A DNA stretch of 64,000 nt from Glycomyces xiaoerkulensis. GTDB lineage: Bacteria > Actinomycetota > Actinomycetes > Mycobacteriales > Micromonosporaceae. The notes beneath the pieces are model-generated. The model had not been told where the DNA came from. It did no database searches and saw nothing but the letters and a program-made list of their open reading frames with translations. The stretch lies in the NCBI RefSeq assembly GCF_002798405.1, contig NZ_PGGV01000033.1, positions 365,680 to 429,679 on the forward strand. Direction: 5' to 3'. The position numbers and the translations under genes were made by a program. The stretch's first letter is position 1; every line of letters begins with the position of its first letter. Shown here piece after piece: positions 25,109 through 33,524 of this stretch.

Positions 25109-27256
25109 GTGAGTGCATCTTCGAAACCGGTGGCGCAGACCTGGTTCGGACCCATCACCGACGCGCAGCGGCGCGCCATGGCCGCACTGGGGCCGACCGC
25201 CGTCGCGCTCGGCCTGGTGGTCGCCCTGGCGTTCCTGCCGCTCGCCAGCGCCTTCGGCGGCGCCGCCAAGGCCGGTTCGGAATCGGTCCTCGAGCTGCCC
25301 GGCGACCTCGTGCTGCCGCCGGCCCCCGAGTCGTCCACCCTCTACGCCGACGACGGCGAGACCGTCATCGCCACCTTCGGCGACCAGTACCGCGTCGAAC
25401 TCGAATACGACCAGATCCCCGAAACGGTCGTGCAGGCCCTGATCGCCACCGAGGACTCCAACTTCTTCGAGCACAACGGCATCGACCCCGAAGGCGTCGT
25501 GCGTGCCCTGGTCGCCAACCTCTCCGCCGGGGAGGCGGCCGAAGGTGCCTCCACGATCACCATGCAGTACGTGCGGCAGGTGCTCTCCTACACCGCCACC
25601 ACGCCCGAGGAGGTCGCCGCCGCCAGCGAGGTCACCGTCGAACGCAAAGTCAAGGAGATGGGCTACGCGCTCGCCCTCGAAGAAGAGATGTCCAAACAAG
25701 ACATCATCACGAACTACCTGAACACGGTGTACTTCGGCCACGGCGCCTACGGCATCGGCGCGGCCGCCCAGGTCTACTACGGCAAGGTCCCCGCCGAACT
25801 CACCGTCGCCGAAGCCGCCCTGCTCATCGGCCTGGTCAAGTCGCCCAGCGAATACGACCCCATCGACGGCTCCTCCGAAGCGGCCAAGACCCGCCGCGAC
25901 CACGTCATCGACCGCATGAGCGCCGTCGGCTTCCTCACCGCCGCCGAAGGCCGCGCCGCCCGCGCCGACGACCTCGGACTGAACCCGCAGAACGCCAACA
26001 ACACCGCCGGCGGCGCCATCGACTCCGAGTACGGCTTCTTCGTCGACTACTTCGAACGCTGGTGGGAGCAGCAGGAATCGTTCGGCGAGTCCGAAGCCGA
26101 ACGCAAGGCCCGCCTCTACCGCGGCGGCTACGAGATCGTCTCCACCCTCGACGCCGACCTCCAGCAGACCGCCGAAGCCGCCGTCGAAGCCCAACTCGAG
26201 ACCGGCTCCGAGTTCGCCCTCGGCTCGGTCGTCGTCGAACCCGGCACCGGGGCCGTCCAGGTCATGGCCGTCAACCGCGAATACTCCAACGACATCTCCG
26301 ACAACGGCCCCAACACCGCCGGCGCCGAATACGGCAAGGGCACCTACCCCAACACCACCAACCCGCTCCTGACCGGCAGCCCCGCCGCGCCCGGATACCA
26401 GGCCGGATCGTCGTTCAAACTGTTCACCCTGCTGGCCGCCCTCGAGGCCGGCATGCCGCTGAACACCACCATCTACTCGCCCTACCAGTACACCAGCCAA
26501 TACGTCGCCAGCCCCGGGCCCGCCACCTGCGGCAACCACTGGTGCCCCCGGAACGCCTCATCGTCGCTGGTCGGCAACTACAACATGTGGACCGCCTTCG
26601 GCCACTCGGTCAACACCTACTTCGTCCAACTCATCGAACGCGTCGGCTCCGAGCACGCCATCGACGTGGCGAAGCGCCTCGGCCTGGAGTTCCACAGCGC
26701 GCTCGACCTCGACCACACCAGCGGCGAGAAGGCCGAGCACTACGGCCAGTTCACCCTCGGCGTCACCCAGAACACCCCGATGGAGATGGCCGCCGCCTAC
26801 GCCGCCCTCCCCGCCGACGGGATCTACTGCGCCCCCGTCCCCGCCACCACCGCGGTCACCGGCACCGGCAGCACCATCGAATTCGGCACCGACTGCGAAC
26901 AGGCCGTCGACGCCGAAGTCGCCCGCGCCGCCGTCGACGCCGCCCGCTGCCCCACCGGCTACGGCGCCGCCGCCGGCCACTGCACCGGCGGCACCGCCGG
27001 GATGGTCGGCGCCGCCGTCGACGGACCGGTCGCCGGCAAGACCGGCACCACCGACGGCAACTCCACCAACTGGTTCATCGGCTTCACCCCGAACGCCTCC
27101 GCCGCGGCCTTCGTCGCCGACCCCGACAGCCCCGAGCATTACGTCGGCAGGCAGAACCTCGGCAAACCCGCGCACGCCGCCGCCGACATCCTCGCCGCCC
27201 AATGGGAGCTGCGCGGCGAAGGCGAGTTCACGCCCCCTACCGCACTGGTGGACTGA
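25109..27256 (+). CDS. Class A penicillin-binding protein (GT51 + transpeptidase)
   Basis: This encodes 715 residues from a GTG at 25109 after a GGGAGA site. A membrane anchor (about 25-50) is followed by the GT51 glycosyltransferase domain with catalytic Glu115 in ATEDSNFFEH and the EGASTITMQYVRQ block. The transpeptidase has SSFK (Ser434, Lys437), the SVN motif in GHSVNTYF and KTGT (Lys644). It polymerises and cross-links peptidoglycan outside the membrane. Cys residues near the TP domain suggest disulfides. It is followed after 18 bases by the Pmt gene, likely one transcript. Confidence 0.93.
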   Translation: MSASSKPVAQTWFGPITDAQRRAMAALGPTAVALGLVVALAFLPLASAFGGAAKAGSESVLELPGDLVLPPAPESSTLYADDGETVIATFGDQYRVELEYDQIPETVVQALIATEDSNFFEHNGIDPEGVVRALVANLSAGEAAEGASTITMQYVRQVLSYTATTPEEVAAASEVTVERKVKEMGYALALEEEMSKQDIITNYLNTVYFGHGAYGIGAAAQVYYGKVPAELTVAEAALLIGLVKSPSEYDPIDGSSEAAKTRRDHVIDRMSAVGFLTAAEGRAARADDLGLNPQNANNTAGGAIDSEYGFFVDYFERWWEQQESFGESEAERKARLYRGGYEIVSTLDADLQQTAEAAVEAQLETGSEFALGSVVVEPGTGAVQVMAVNREYSNDISDNGPNTAGAEYGKGTYPNTTNPLLTGSPAAPGYQAGSSFKLFTLLAALEAGMPLNTTIYSPYQYTSQYVASPGPATCGNHWCPRNASSSLVGNYNMWTAFGHSVNTYFVQLIERVGSEHAIDVAKRLGLEFHSALDLDHTSGEKAEHYGQFTLGVTQNTPMEMAAAYAALPADGIYCAPVPATTAVTGTGSTIEFGTDCEQAVDAEVARAAVDAARCPTGYGAAAGHCTGGTAGMVGAAVDGPVAGKTGTTDGNSTNWFIGFTPNASAAAFVADPDSPEHYVGRQNLGKPAHAAADILAAQWELRGEGEFTPPTALVD

Positions 27257-27274
27257 CCCCATAGACTCACACCG

Positions 27275-28825
27275 GTGAGCGCCACCGCAGTCCGGCCCGC
27301 AGCGCCGCCCGCCGAATGGCGGCCGGCCCTGCCCTCCGGGGCCTCGCCCCGCGTCAAGGCCCGATTCCAGACCAGCCTGCCCGACGACCGCCGCCGCGCC
27401 GCGCTGGTGACCATCGGGGTCACCGCGCTGGCCGCCGTGCTGCGGCTGATCGGCCTGAACCACCCCAAGGGCCTGATCTTCGACGAGGTCTACTACGCGC
27501 AGGACGCCAAGTCCCTGCTCGAACACGGCGTCGAATGGGACCACGTCGGCGGCGCGGGCGCCTACGTCGCCCACCCGCCGTTCGGGAAGTGGCTCATCGC
27601 CGCCGGCGAGGGCGCGCTCGGGTTCGACGAGACCGGCTGGCGCATCAGCGCCGTCCTCGCCGGCGTGGTCGGCGTGGCGCTCCTGGTCCGCCTCATGCGC
27701 CGCCTGACCGGCTCCACACTCCTGGGCGGGACCGCCGGACTGCTGCTGGCGGTCGAGGGCAGCCACTTCGTGCTGTCCCGGACGTCGCTGCTCGACATCT
27801 TCCTCGCCACGCTCATTTTGGGAGCGATGTACTGCCTGGTCCGCGACCGGGACTGGCGGCGGGAGCGCTGGCTGGCGGCCATGGAGGAGGGCATGGACGC
27901 GGCCCGCCGGAGGCCGCGGCTCGGGCTGCCGTGGTGGCGGATCGCGACCGCGGTCCTGCTCGGCCTGGCCATGTCGGTCAAGTGGAGCGCCCTGTGGTTC
28001 ATCCTGCTGGCGATCGTGCTGTTCGTCGTCTGGGACTGGCGGCTGCGGGTCGACGCGGGCGCGCGGAAGCCGCTGCGCGACACTCTGATCTACGAGTTCG
28101 GGCAGAACCTGTGGTTCGGCCTGCTCGCCATCGGCGCCTACCTGGCCACGTGGGCGGGCTGGTTCGCCAACGACGAGGGCTCCTACCGGCACTGGCTGGC
28201 CGAGAACGACCACAGCGAGCCGCCCGTGATCGGTCCGCTCGTCAACTGGTTCCAGTACCACTTGAGCGTCTACGACTTCCACGCCGGCTTGTCCTCGGAG
28301 CACTCCTACCAGTCGACTCCGCTGGAGTGGCTGTTCAACCTGCGCCCGGTGGTGTTCTTCTGGAGCTCCGACGTCCCGTGCGGGGCCGACCGGTGCGCAG
28401 CGGAGATCCTCCTGCTGGGCACGCCGCTGCTGTGGTGGGCGTTCGTGCCGGCGACGCTCGCGCTGCTGGCGTGGGCGCTGTACAAGCGCGACTGGCGCGC
28501 CTGGTTCCTGCTGGGCGGCATCGCCGCCGGCATCGGGCCGTGGTTCGCCTACCCCGAGCGGACCATGTTCTTCTTCTACACCGCCCCGGCGGTGCCGTTC
28601 TTCATCGGAGCGGTCACCTGGTGCCTGGGGGCGATCATCGGCCGGCACCGGCGCGGCGGGGCGGCGACCGCCGGCCCCGAGCGCCGCCTGACCGGCGGGC
28701 TCATAGCGGGCGCCTTCGTCGCGGTGGTGGTGCTGTGCTTCGCCTACTTCTGGCCGATATACACCGGCGAACCGCTCGACTACTCCGATTGGCGGGCCCG
28801 CATGTGGCTCGACTCGTGGATCTGA
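27275..28825 (+). CDS. Protein O-mannosyltransferase, Pmt/GT39 family
   Basis: This encodes 516 residues from a GTG at 27275. A polytopic GT39 enzyme that transfers mannose from polyprenyl-phosphate-mannose to secreted proteins during Sec export. The catalytic loop IFDEVYYA (Asp-Glu) follows the first membrane helix, and YVAHPPFGKWLI and the later FFFYTAPAVPFF helix pair are family-typical. About ten to eleven hydrophobic segments are seen. It follows the penicillin-binding protein by 18 bases and precedes tRNA-Ala. Confidence 0.9.
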   Translation: MSATAVRPAAPPAEWRPALPSGASPRVKARFQTSLPDDRRRAALVTIGVTALAAVLRLIGLNHPKGLIFDEVYYAQDAKSLLEHGVEWDHVGGAGAYVAHPPFGKWLIAAGEGALGFDETGWRISAVLAGVVGVALLVRLMRRLTGSTLLGGTAGLLLAVEGSHFVLSRTSLLDIFLATLILGAMYCLVRDRDWRRERWLAAMEEGMDAARRRPRLGLPWWRIATAVLLGLAMSVKWSALWFILLAIVLFVVWDWRLRVDAGARKPLRDTLIYEFGQNLWFGLLAIGAYLATWAGWFANDEGSYRHWLAENDHSEPPVIGPLVNWFQYHLSVYDFHAGLSSEHSYQSTPLEWLFNLRPVVFFWSSDVPCGADRCAAEILLLGTPLLWWAFVPATLALLAWALYKRDWRAWFLLGGIAAGIGPWFAYPERTMFFFYTAPAVPFFIGAVTWCLGAIIGRHRRGGAATAGPERRLTGGLIAGAFVAVVVLCFAYFWPIYTGEPLDYSDWRARMWLDSWI

Positions 28826-29598
28826 CGCCGAGACCCGGGCCACACCGCGCCCCCGCGGCACCGGTCCGAGCCTGTGCTAGAGTAGTGCGCGCTTGGGGCT
28901 TTGGCGCAGTTGGTAGCGCGTCTCGTTCGCAATGAGAAGGTCAGGGGTTCGAATCCCCTAAGCTCCACCATCGCTGACTTATTAGAGACACTGGCCCGCG
29001 AGGGCCAGGTCAGCTCTAGCAGGTCAGTGAGGGAAACATCCTCAGCGTTAGCCCTGTTCTCGGTCACGAGGACAGGGCTTCCTGCTATCTGAGAGCGGGT
29101 GCGCTGGCCTCGCGCCCCTTTCTTGGGCCTCGTGCCGTCTGGAACGAGCCCGACCTCTCGGAGGTAGACCTTGACCGCCTCGCGCTCCATAGCGCCTGTC
29201 AGGGCGTCGAAGGGCTCTTTCAGCTCGCCCCCGACGATCTTCGAACCATCCACCAGGAACTTTTGGAAGAACGCCTTGTTGATGTTTCGCTCGAACTTCT
29301 CGCCAACTTCTTTTCCAACTATCTCTCGGAGGCGTGTAATAGCGTCGTTCGGACCACAGCTATCGAAGTCAGAAGCCTCGAACTTGTCACGGCGTGCTGA
29401 GCCAGGGTTCTTGAAGACCAAGGACCAATGTTCTTCGATCAGGCGTACCTTAAGGAGTACTTCGGCGGCGGCCTGGAGGTGTAGCACGGCATACTTGAGA
29501 TCCTGCGGTTCCGGCTCCCCACTCAGATGATTGACAACACTGAGTAGGTGGTCCATCCCATTAGGCACTGGCGGAAAGTGAAAGCTGTTGTTCGCCAC
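28780..29598 (-). pseudogene. Truncated gene running into the tRNA-Ala locus
   Basis: From a GTG at 29598 the first 140-150 residues look real: a helical domain with LKYAVLHLQAAAEVLLKVRL and DAITRLREIVGKEVGEKFE that recalls HEPN-like helical proteins, then a basic tail. From about 28970 downward the frame reads the tRNA antisense (VELRGFEPLTFSL...), then into the Pmt 3' end, which is never genuine protein. The natural C-terminus has thus been lost or altered at the junction with the tRNA. Function unknown; HEPN-like is a weak impression. Its joint with the tRNA suggests a recombination boundary. Confidence 0.6.
28895..28970 (+). tRNA. tRNA-Ala (CGC anticodon)
   Basis: The 76-base cloverleaf is complete. 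The acceptor stem pairs GGGGCTT (28895-28901) with AAGCTCC (28960-28966), including the G3:U70 wobble that identifies alanine tRNAs. The anticodon stem TCTCG/TGAGA encloses TTCGCAA, giving CGC. The T-arm is AGGGG-TTCGAAT-CCCCT. CCA is encoded (28968-28970). Its 3' end marks the left edge of the accessory region, consistent with use as an integration site, although no integrase gene or second copy of the 3' end was found by eye. Confidence 0.95.
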
Positions 29599-29661
29599 TG
29601 CTCGACTTCTTTCCGGGTTGATCGGGTCGTTCGGTGCTATCCTCTGCCAGGTAAGTTGGTG

Positions 29662-30378
29662 CTAGAATCTTTCGGCCAATACTGGAATGGCCTCAATCTT
29701 CTCCGGGTCTAGCTCTCCCCAAAGGAGCCCGACAGGCCGGCGCGCTGGTTCACACCGAATGACCTCATTCGGGGTAACGATCAAGTCCACGCTGAAATCG
29801 TGTTCTGTCTCGGGCAGCTCCTCATCAACCACCTGCAAGGAATGCACGGTCGTCACGATGACCGTCTTCTCCGAGATGAGTCCAGCCTCCTGAAGCAGCG
29901 CCACCTCGATGTCCGAGTACCCCGCACCCTTGCCAAGCCGTACTCCATCGCGGTTGACCGCCACACTCCCGCACACGATCAGGTCCACTGGTCGCATCTC
30001 ATCTGCGCCGACCGACCGTCCGACAGACACCGCAACTTTATTCGACGCTGCTTCGCTCGGCGGAACGGTCAGCTCGGACGGGTTAAGTAGGTAGAACGGC
30101 TTCGCTTCGGCCAACTTGGGAACGGCCATGTAAAGCAGCTTCCCCTGTTCGAGAGCTCGCGCCCGTGCTGGCTCTTGCGCCTTGTCTGGCACGGCCTTAA
30201 CCACCCGCGCCTGCTGCCACACATCCAGTCCCGCAAGCCGTTCAGCTGCCATCTCGGCCCCGAAGAAAGCCGGAATCCTGCCATGAACCCTTGGTGGAAC
30301 GGCGCGCTCGTTCTCGAGCAGCGTCCAGACCCGTTCGCGGATCGCATTCTTGGCCCGGTCAACATCAGTGCTGGTCAA
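29662..30378 (-). CDS. 5-formyltetrahydrofolate cyclo-ligase family protein
   Basis: This encodes 238 residues from a TTG at 30378, chosen because AAAGGAG lies 5 bases upstream. Family enzymes convert 5-formyl-THF to 5,10-methenyl-THF with ATP. The conserved late block DGVRLGKGAGYSDIE and the preceding VDLIVCGSVAVN, plus KLLYMAVPKL, fit the family; the N-terminal ATP loop is less standard than in housekeeping enzymes. It is 10 bases downstream of the XRE-TPR gene, so the two are an operon. Accessory copies like this recur beside such regulators in Streptomyces; their physiological substrate may differ. Confidence 0.85.
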   Translation of the reverse strand: MTSTDVDRAKNAIRERVWTLLENERAVPPRVHGRIPAFFGAEMAAERLAGLDVWQQARVVKAVPDKAQEPARARALEQGKLLYMAVPKLAEAKPFYLLNPSELTVPPSEAASNKVAVSVGRSVGADEMRPVDLIVCGSVAVNRDGVRLGKGAGYSDIEVALLQEAGLISEKTVIVTTVHSLQVVDEELPETEHDFSVDLIVTPNEVIRCEPARRPVGLLWGELDPEKIEAIPVLAERF

Positions 30379-30388
30379 CGCTGCTCCT

Positions 30389-31555
30389 TTAGGTTGTGGC
30401 CATGAGGTTCATCAGGCGGTCGTATACATCCTGTACCTCGGCGACCTGACGCCACGGCCTGAGTTCGCGACCGGCGCCGAACACGATGTTCAACCCGCCA
30501 CCACCCCAGGTTTGTTCCACCACATCGATAGCACTGTGCAACGCCCCCGTCGCTTCATCGAGTTTCCTCTGGCGGATCAGGGCCAGCGCCAGATTCCCCA
30601 GGGCTATGGCCTGCGACTTTGAGCGATCACGGAGTTCCTGGGCGGTCGTCTCCAGAATCGGCTGCGCTTGCTTTGCATCATCGAGGAAGAGGTAGCACGA
30701 CCCGGCGAGTCGGCCGTGCTGAGTGGGCGAGAACAGGTCTATCGCGGCGTCAGTATCGGCGATGTGCTCGAAGTAACCTTCGGCATCGCTCAGGGCCTGC
30801 TCGCACTCCCGACGCTTGCCGAGCATGGCGTATGCCTCAGCCGCGTGCAGAGTTCCGAGGCCAGCAAGAACCATGCTGGTGCGCTCGGCCGTTTCGGCGG
30901 TCTGCATCGCCAGCGTCAGCCCGGCTTGCGGGTTCTTCTCGCCGTAGAGAGCGACGAAGCTGGTTCGAAGTAGCCCCAGGCTCTCGGTGCTGGTGTCATG
31001 AATCTGTCGCGCTGCCTCGACAGCCTGGCCGAAGTAGCCGCGGGCCGTGTTGTGGTCGCGGCGCTGCGAAGCGTCCCAGACCAGCTGGCCCATCAGGATG
31101 CCAGCTTCGGCCTCGACAGCGAAGAGTTCGCGCCGTATGCGATTGGTCGATGCGTGGGCGCGCAGGAATGACACTTGGCCGAGGGCCTGCCCGGTGTCGG
31201 CAAGCAGTGCAGTCGACGGCTCCTTGTCGTACCGAAGGTCAAGTTCGAGCACCTGATCCCGTATCCGCGCTACGGTCAGATGGTCAACGCTGCGTGGGTG
31301 TTCCAGGGCGAAAGCCAGTCGTTCATCTGGAGGTACTTCGGGCTCACCAGCTTCGGCCAGCAGTTCTTCAAGCTGTTCAGCGGAGACTTGGAGGGCGCGT
31401 GCCACCTTCGAGCGAATCCATGGCACCGGCTCAGACTCACCGGCCTCCCAGCGATACACCGTTGAGCGATTAGCCCCTACACGCTCGGCAAACGACTCTT
31501 GGCTGAAGCCCATAGCCTTGCGGCGCTTGACGAAGTGCTTCCTCGGCCTGCCCAT
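30389..31555 (-). CDS. XRE helix-turn-helix regulator with TPR-like domain
   Basis: This encodes 388 residues from ATG 31555. Residues about 1-60 form an XRE-type helix-turn-helix (KAMGFSQESFAERVGANRST). The rest is a helical TPR-like repeat domain with many Ala/Leu-rich pairs, as in Streptomyces XRE-TPR regulators that bind small ligands or peptides. It sits divergent from the plus-strand operon at 31870 and upstream of the cyclo-ligase. It is the natural candidate regulator of both directions. An inducing signal is not evident. Confidence 0.85.
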   Translation of the reverse strand: MGRPRKHFVKRRKAMGFSQESFAERVGANRSTVYRWEAGESEPVPWIRSKVARALQVSAEQLEELLAEAGEPEVPPDERLAFALEHPRSVDHLTVARIRDQVLELDLRYDKEPSTALLADTGQALGQVSFLRAHASTNRIRRELFAVEAEAGILMGQLVWDASQRRDHNTARGYFGQAVEAARQIHDTSTESLGLLRTSFVALYGEKNPQAGLTLAMQTAETAERTSMVLAGLGTLHAAEAYAMLGKRRECEQALSDAEGYFEHIADTDAAIDLFSPTQHGRLAGSCYLFLDDAKQAQPILETTAQELRDRSKSQAIALGNLALALIRQRKLDEATGALHSAIDVVEQTWGGGGLNIVFGAGRELRPWRQVAEVQDVYDRLMNLMATT

Positions 31556-31869
31556 GTCTCGACCTCCAGAAGTTCTCAGCTTCGTTTGCACTGGTCAGAA
31601 GCGGTGTTGCAGCAGCGATGCAGCAGGATTGCGGCATTCACGCTCTGGTCCGAAGTCACTATCCCCGGTTCCATAAAGGTTACGGCGCTCACAACTGCCG
31701 CGACAACGGAGGCAACGGACATGCGCGAATGCTCCAGGACGCTCATCAAGGGTGTTTGTCGTATCCGAGTCGTTGGCAGCGCGGGTGATTCCGTCCCGAT
31801 AGGGCCGGGTCGGCGCGACGGCCCCCAACCACGCCCGGCCCGGTCCGCTACCGAGTTGCGGAGGTGACC

Positions 31870-32199
31870 ATGCAGACCACAGCGCTCGGCTATCTCCGCG
31901 TACCGACCTCCACGTCAGACGAGCGGGTTAGCCAGCTTGAGCGAGACATCTACGCATACGCCGAGCGACAGGGCATGAAGCTCTCCACGCTATTCGCCGA
32001 CCGTTCGGACGAGCAGACCAGTGGCTTCTCGTTGCTGGTTGACGCTCTCGAGCGCAAGGAGTCGCAGCACGTCATCGTGCCGGCGCTGCACCACTTCGCT
32101 CATTCGCCTGGAATGCGCCTGGCCATCAAGGAGCTGCTGGAAGACAGGACTGGCGCCGAGGTCATTGTGATGCATCCCAGTCCCGAGGAGCCGTCATGA
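31870..32199 (+). CDS. Degenerate serine-recombinase N-terminal domain
   Basis: This encodes 109 residues from ATG 31870, with GGAGG at 31860-31864. The fold reads as the resolvase/invertase catalytic domain (ALGYLRVPT, DIYAYAERQGMK, ADRSDEQTSGFSLLVDAL), but the catalytic Ser of the YxRxS motif is Pro and the DRLxRS helix is replaced by HHFAHS, so it cannot cleave DNA in the known way. There is no DNA-binding domain. It overlaps the next gene by ATGA and heads the coupled operon, so it has been kept for some other role, perhaps structural or regulatory. This reading is by motif only. Confidence 0.65.
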   Translation: MQTTALGYLRVPTSTSDERVSQLERDIYAYAERQGMKLSTLFADRSDEQTSGFSLLVDALERKESQHVIVPALHHFAHSPGMRLAIKELLEDRTGAEVIVMHPSPEEPS

Positions 32200-32837
32200 C
32201 CACTGCACTTGCCGAGAGACCGGTATCTGCTGTGACCAGCCAGGAACGGCGTCGACTCATCGCCGTAGACCAACTGAGGCTAGTGGCCGCGCCGACCACC
32301 GCGAGCTGTGCGCGCATGTTCGTGGAGTTCGTCTTCCGGCGCTGGCACCTCCCCAGCAACCATCTCGAGAATGCTGAACGTCTGGCAGCTGAGCTGGTTA
32401 GCCACGCAACTGAGTCTCGCAAGCGAACGGAACTTGCTTCAGAGCAGACGCTTTCTAAGCAGCGCTTGCAGTTCATCGGGCTTCGCCTGGCGCTGTTTGA
32501 GAACGGCTTGGTCATCGAGGTTTGGGACAGCGACCCTCACCCACCCGGACTTCCCACTCAGCCAGAGCGGCAGGAGCAGGAGTGCCTGGCACTCGTGGCC
32601 CAGCTAGCCCGTCGCTGGAACTACTACCCAGCAGCAAGCGGCAAGGTCGTCTGGTGCGAACTTGCACTTGAACCAGCCTCGATCGAGGATGCCACCTTCC
32701 CGCTGCCGCAACAGCTCCCGTGTCGCCGGCGCTACGACGGCCCAGTGGAGCCCATTGAGGTCATGAGTGACCCCGACGTGCTCAAACGTCTCCTCGATGG
32801 TCTACATGCTCTCGATGACTTCGGAGGGCACAAGTGA
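32196..32837 (+). CDS. HATPase-like regulatory protein (anti-sigma-kinase type)
   Basis: This encodes 213 residues. A central region resembles the HATPase_c_2 anti-sigma/serine-kinase fold of Streptomyces (ARMFVEFVFRRWHLPSNHLENAERLAAELVSHA, then LRLALFENGLVIEVWDSDPHPP), which covers the N-box and G1-box positions in diverged form. A tail of about 60 residues follows. Many actinobacterial regulators of this type pair with XRE proteins. The start overlaps the recombinase-like gene and the end the kinase gene. ATP binding is likely but not demonstrated. Confidence 0.6.
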   Translation: MTTALAERPVSAVTSQERRRLIAVDQLRLVAAPTTASCARMFVEFVFRRWHLPSNHLENAERLAAELVSHATESRKRTELASEQTLSKQRLQFIGLRLALFENGLVIEVWDSDPHPPGLPTQPERQEQECLALVAQLARRWNYYPAASGKVVWCELALEPASIEDATFPLPQQLPCRRRYDGPVEPIEVMSDPDVLKRLLDGLHALDDFGGHK

Positions 32838-33523
32838 TGCTCGTTTCCTTCGAGGGCCAAGACGGTGCGGGCAAGACTTCGCTGCTCGACGCGACACTTG
32901 AACTGCTCCAACAGCAGGACGTTCCAGCTGTGAAGATCGAGGAGTTCTCCGACAGCCCGCACGGTCAGCGACTGCTTGAAGCCCTCTCTCAAGACAAGTT
33001 TCTCCGGCCTATGCCGGGCGAGGCCGCGACTCCGATCACCAGGGCGCTGGACATCGTGGCTGACCTGTATTACCAGGACGATCGGACTATTGGGCCAGCT
33101 CGCGGTCACGGTCATGTGGTTCTCAAGGATCGTCACCTTGACACCGTGGTCTACGCCCTCGCTCCCGCGTTGGTCAGCGCCGACTCAGTTTCGAGCGAGG
33201 CTCAAGCTGTTGCCTGGCTGGCGAACCTATGCAGTCAGCTTCGGCACGTTCCCGACCTCACCGTCTATGTGGATGCTCCACTGTCGGTTCGCATCGAGCG
33301 CATCCAAAGCCGCCAGCGCCACCTGAGCGAAGACCGTGCCAACCGGGTCAGTCCCGACGACATCGAGGTCTTCGAGGCACGGGACCGCATCGCCCACCAG
33401 CTCATCGCCAAGGAGCCCGATCGCTTCTTGGTGCTCGACAACACCAACCAGCCCATCGCCGAAGGAGCAGAGCAAATTGTCGACCACATCCTTGCTCGAC
33501 GCGACCAGACAGGTAGCCCCTGA
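32837..33523 (+). CDS. Thymidylate-kinase-like nucleotide kinase
   Basis: This encodes 228 residues from ATG 32837, whose first base is the last of the upstream TGA; GGAGGG precedes it. The P-loop GQDGAGKT (7-14) and the DRH motif in VVLKDRHLDT match the dTMP-kinase family, with an Arg-rich lid (RQRHLSEDR). It phosphorylates a nucleoside monophosphate, but whether dTMP or a modified nucleotide cannot be told. The gene lies between the HATPase-like protein and the Gfo/Idh oxidoreductase in a tight operon, suggesting participation in a nucleotide or sugar-nucleotide pathway. Confidence 0.85.
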   Translation: MLVSFEGQDGAGKTSLLDATLELLQQQDVPAVKIEEFSDSPHGQRLLEALSQDKFLRPMPGEAATPITRALDIVADLYYQDDRTIGPARGHGHVVLKDRHLDTVVYALAPALVSADSVSSEAQAVAWLANLCSQLRHVPDLTVYVDAPLSVRIERIQSRQRHLSEDRANRVSPDDIEVFEARDRIAHQLIAKEPDRFLVLDNTNQPIAEGAEQIVDHILARRDQTGSP

Positions 33524-33524
33524 C

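Noticed and set aside
24758-28861. Very long minus-strand open frames opposite the penicillin-binding protein and Pmt genes
   Set aside because: Both plus-strand genes have complete catalytic motifs; the antisense frames are Gly/Val/Asp-repetitive and typical of GC-rich codon-position effects.
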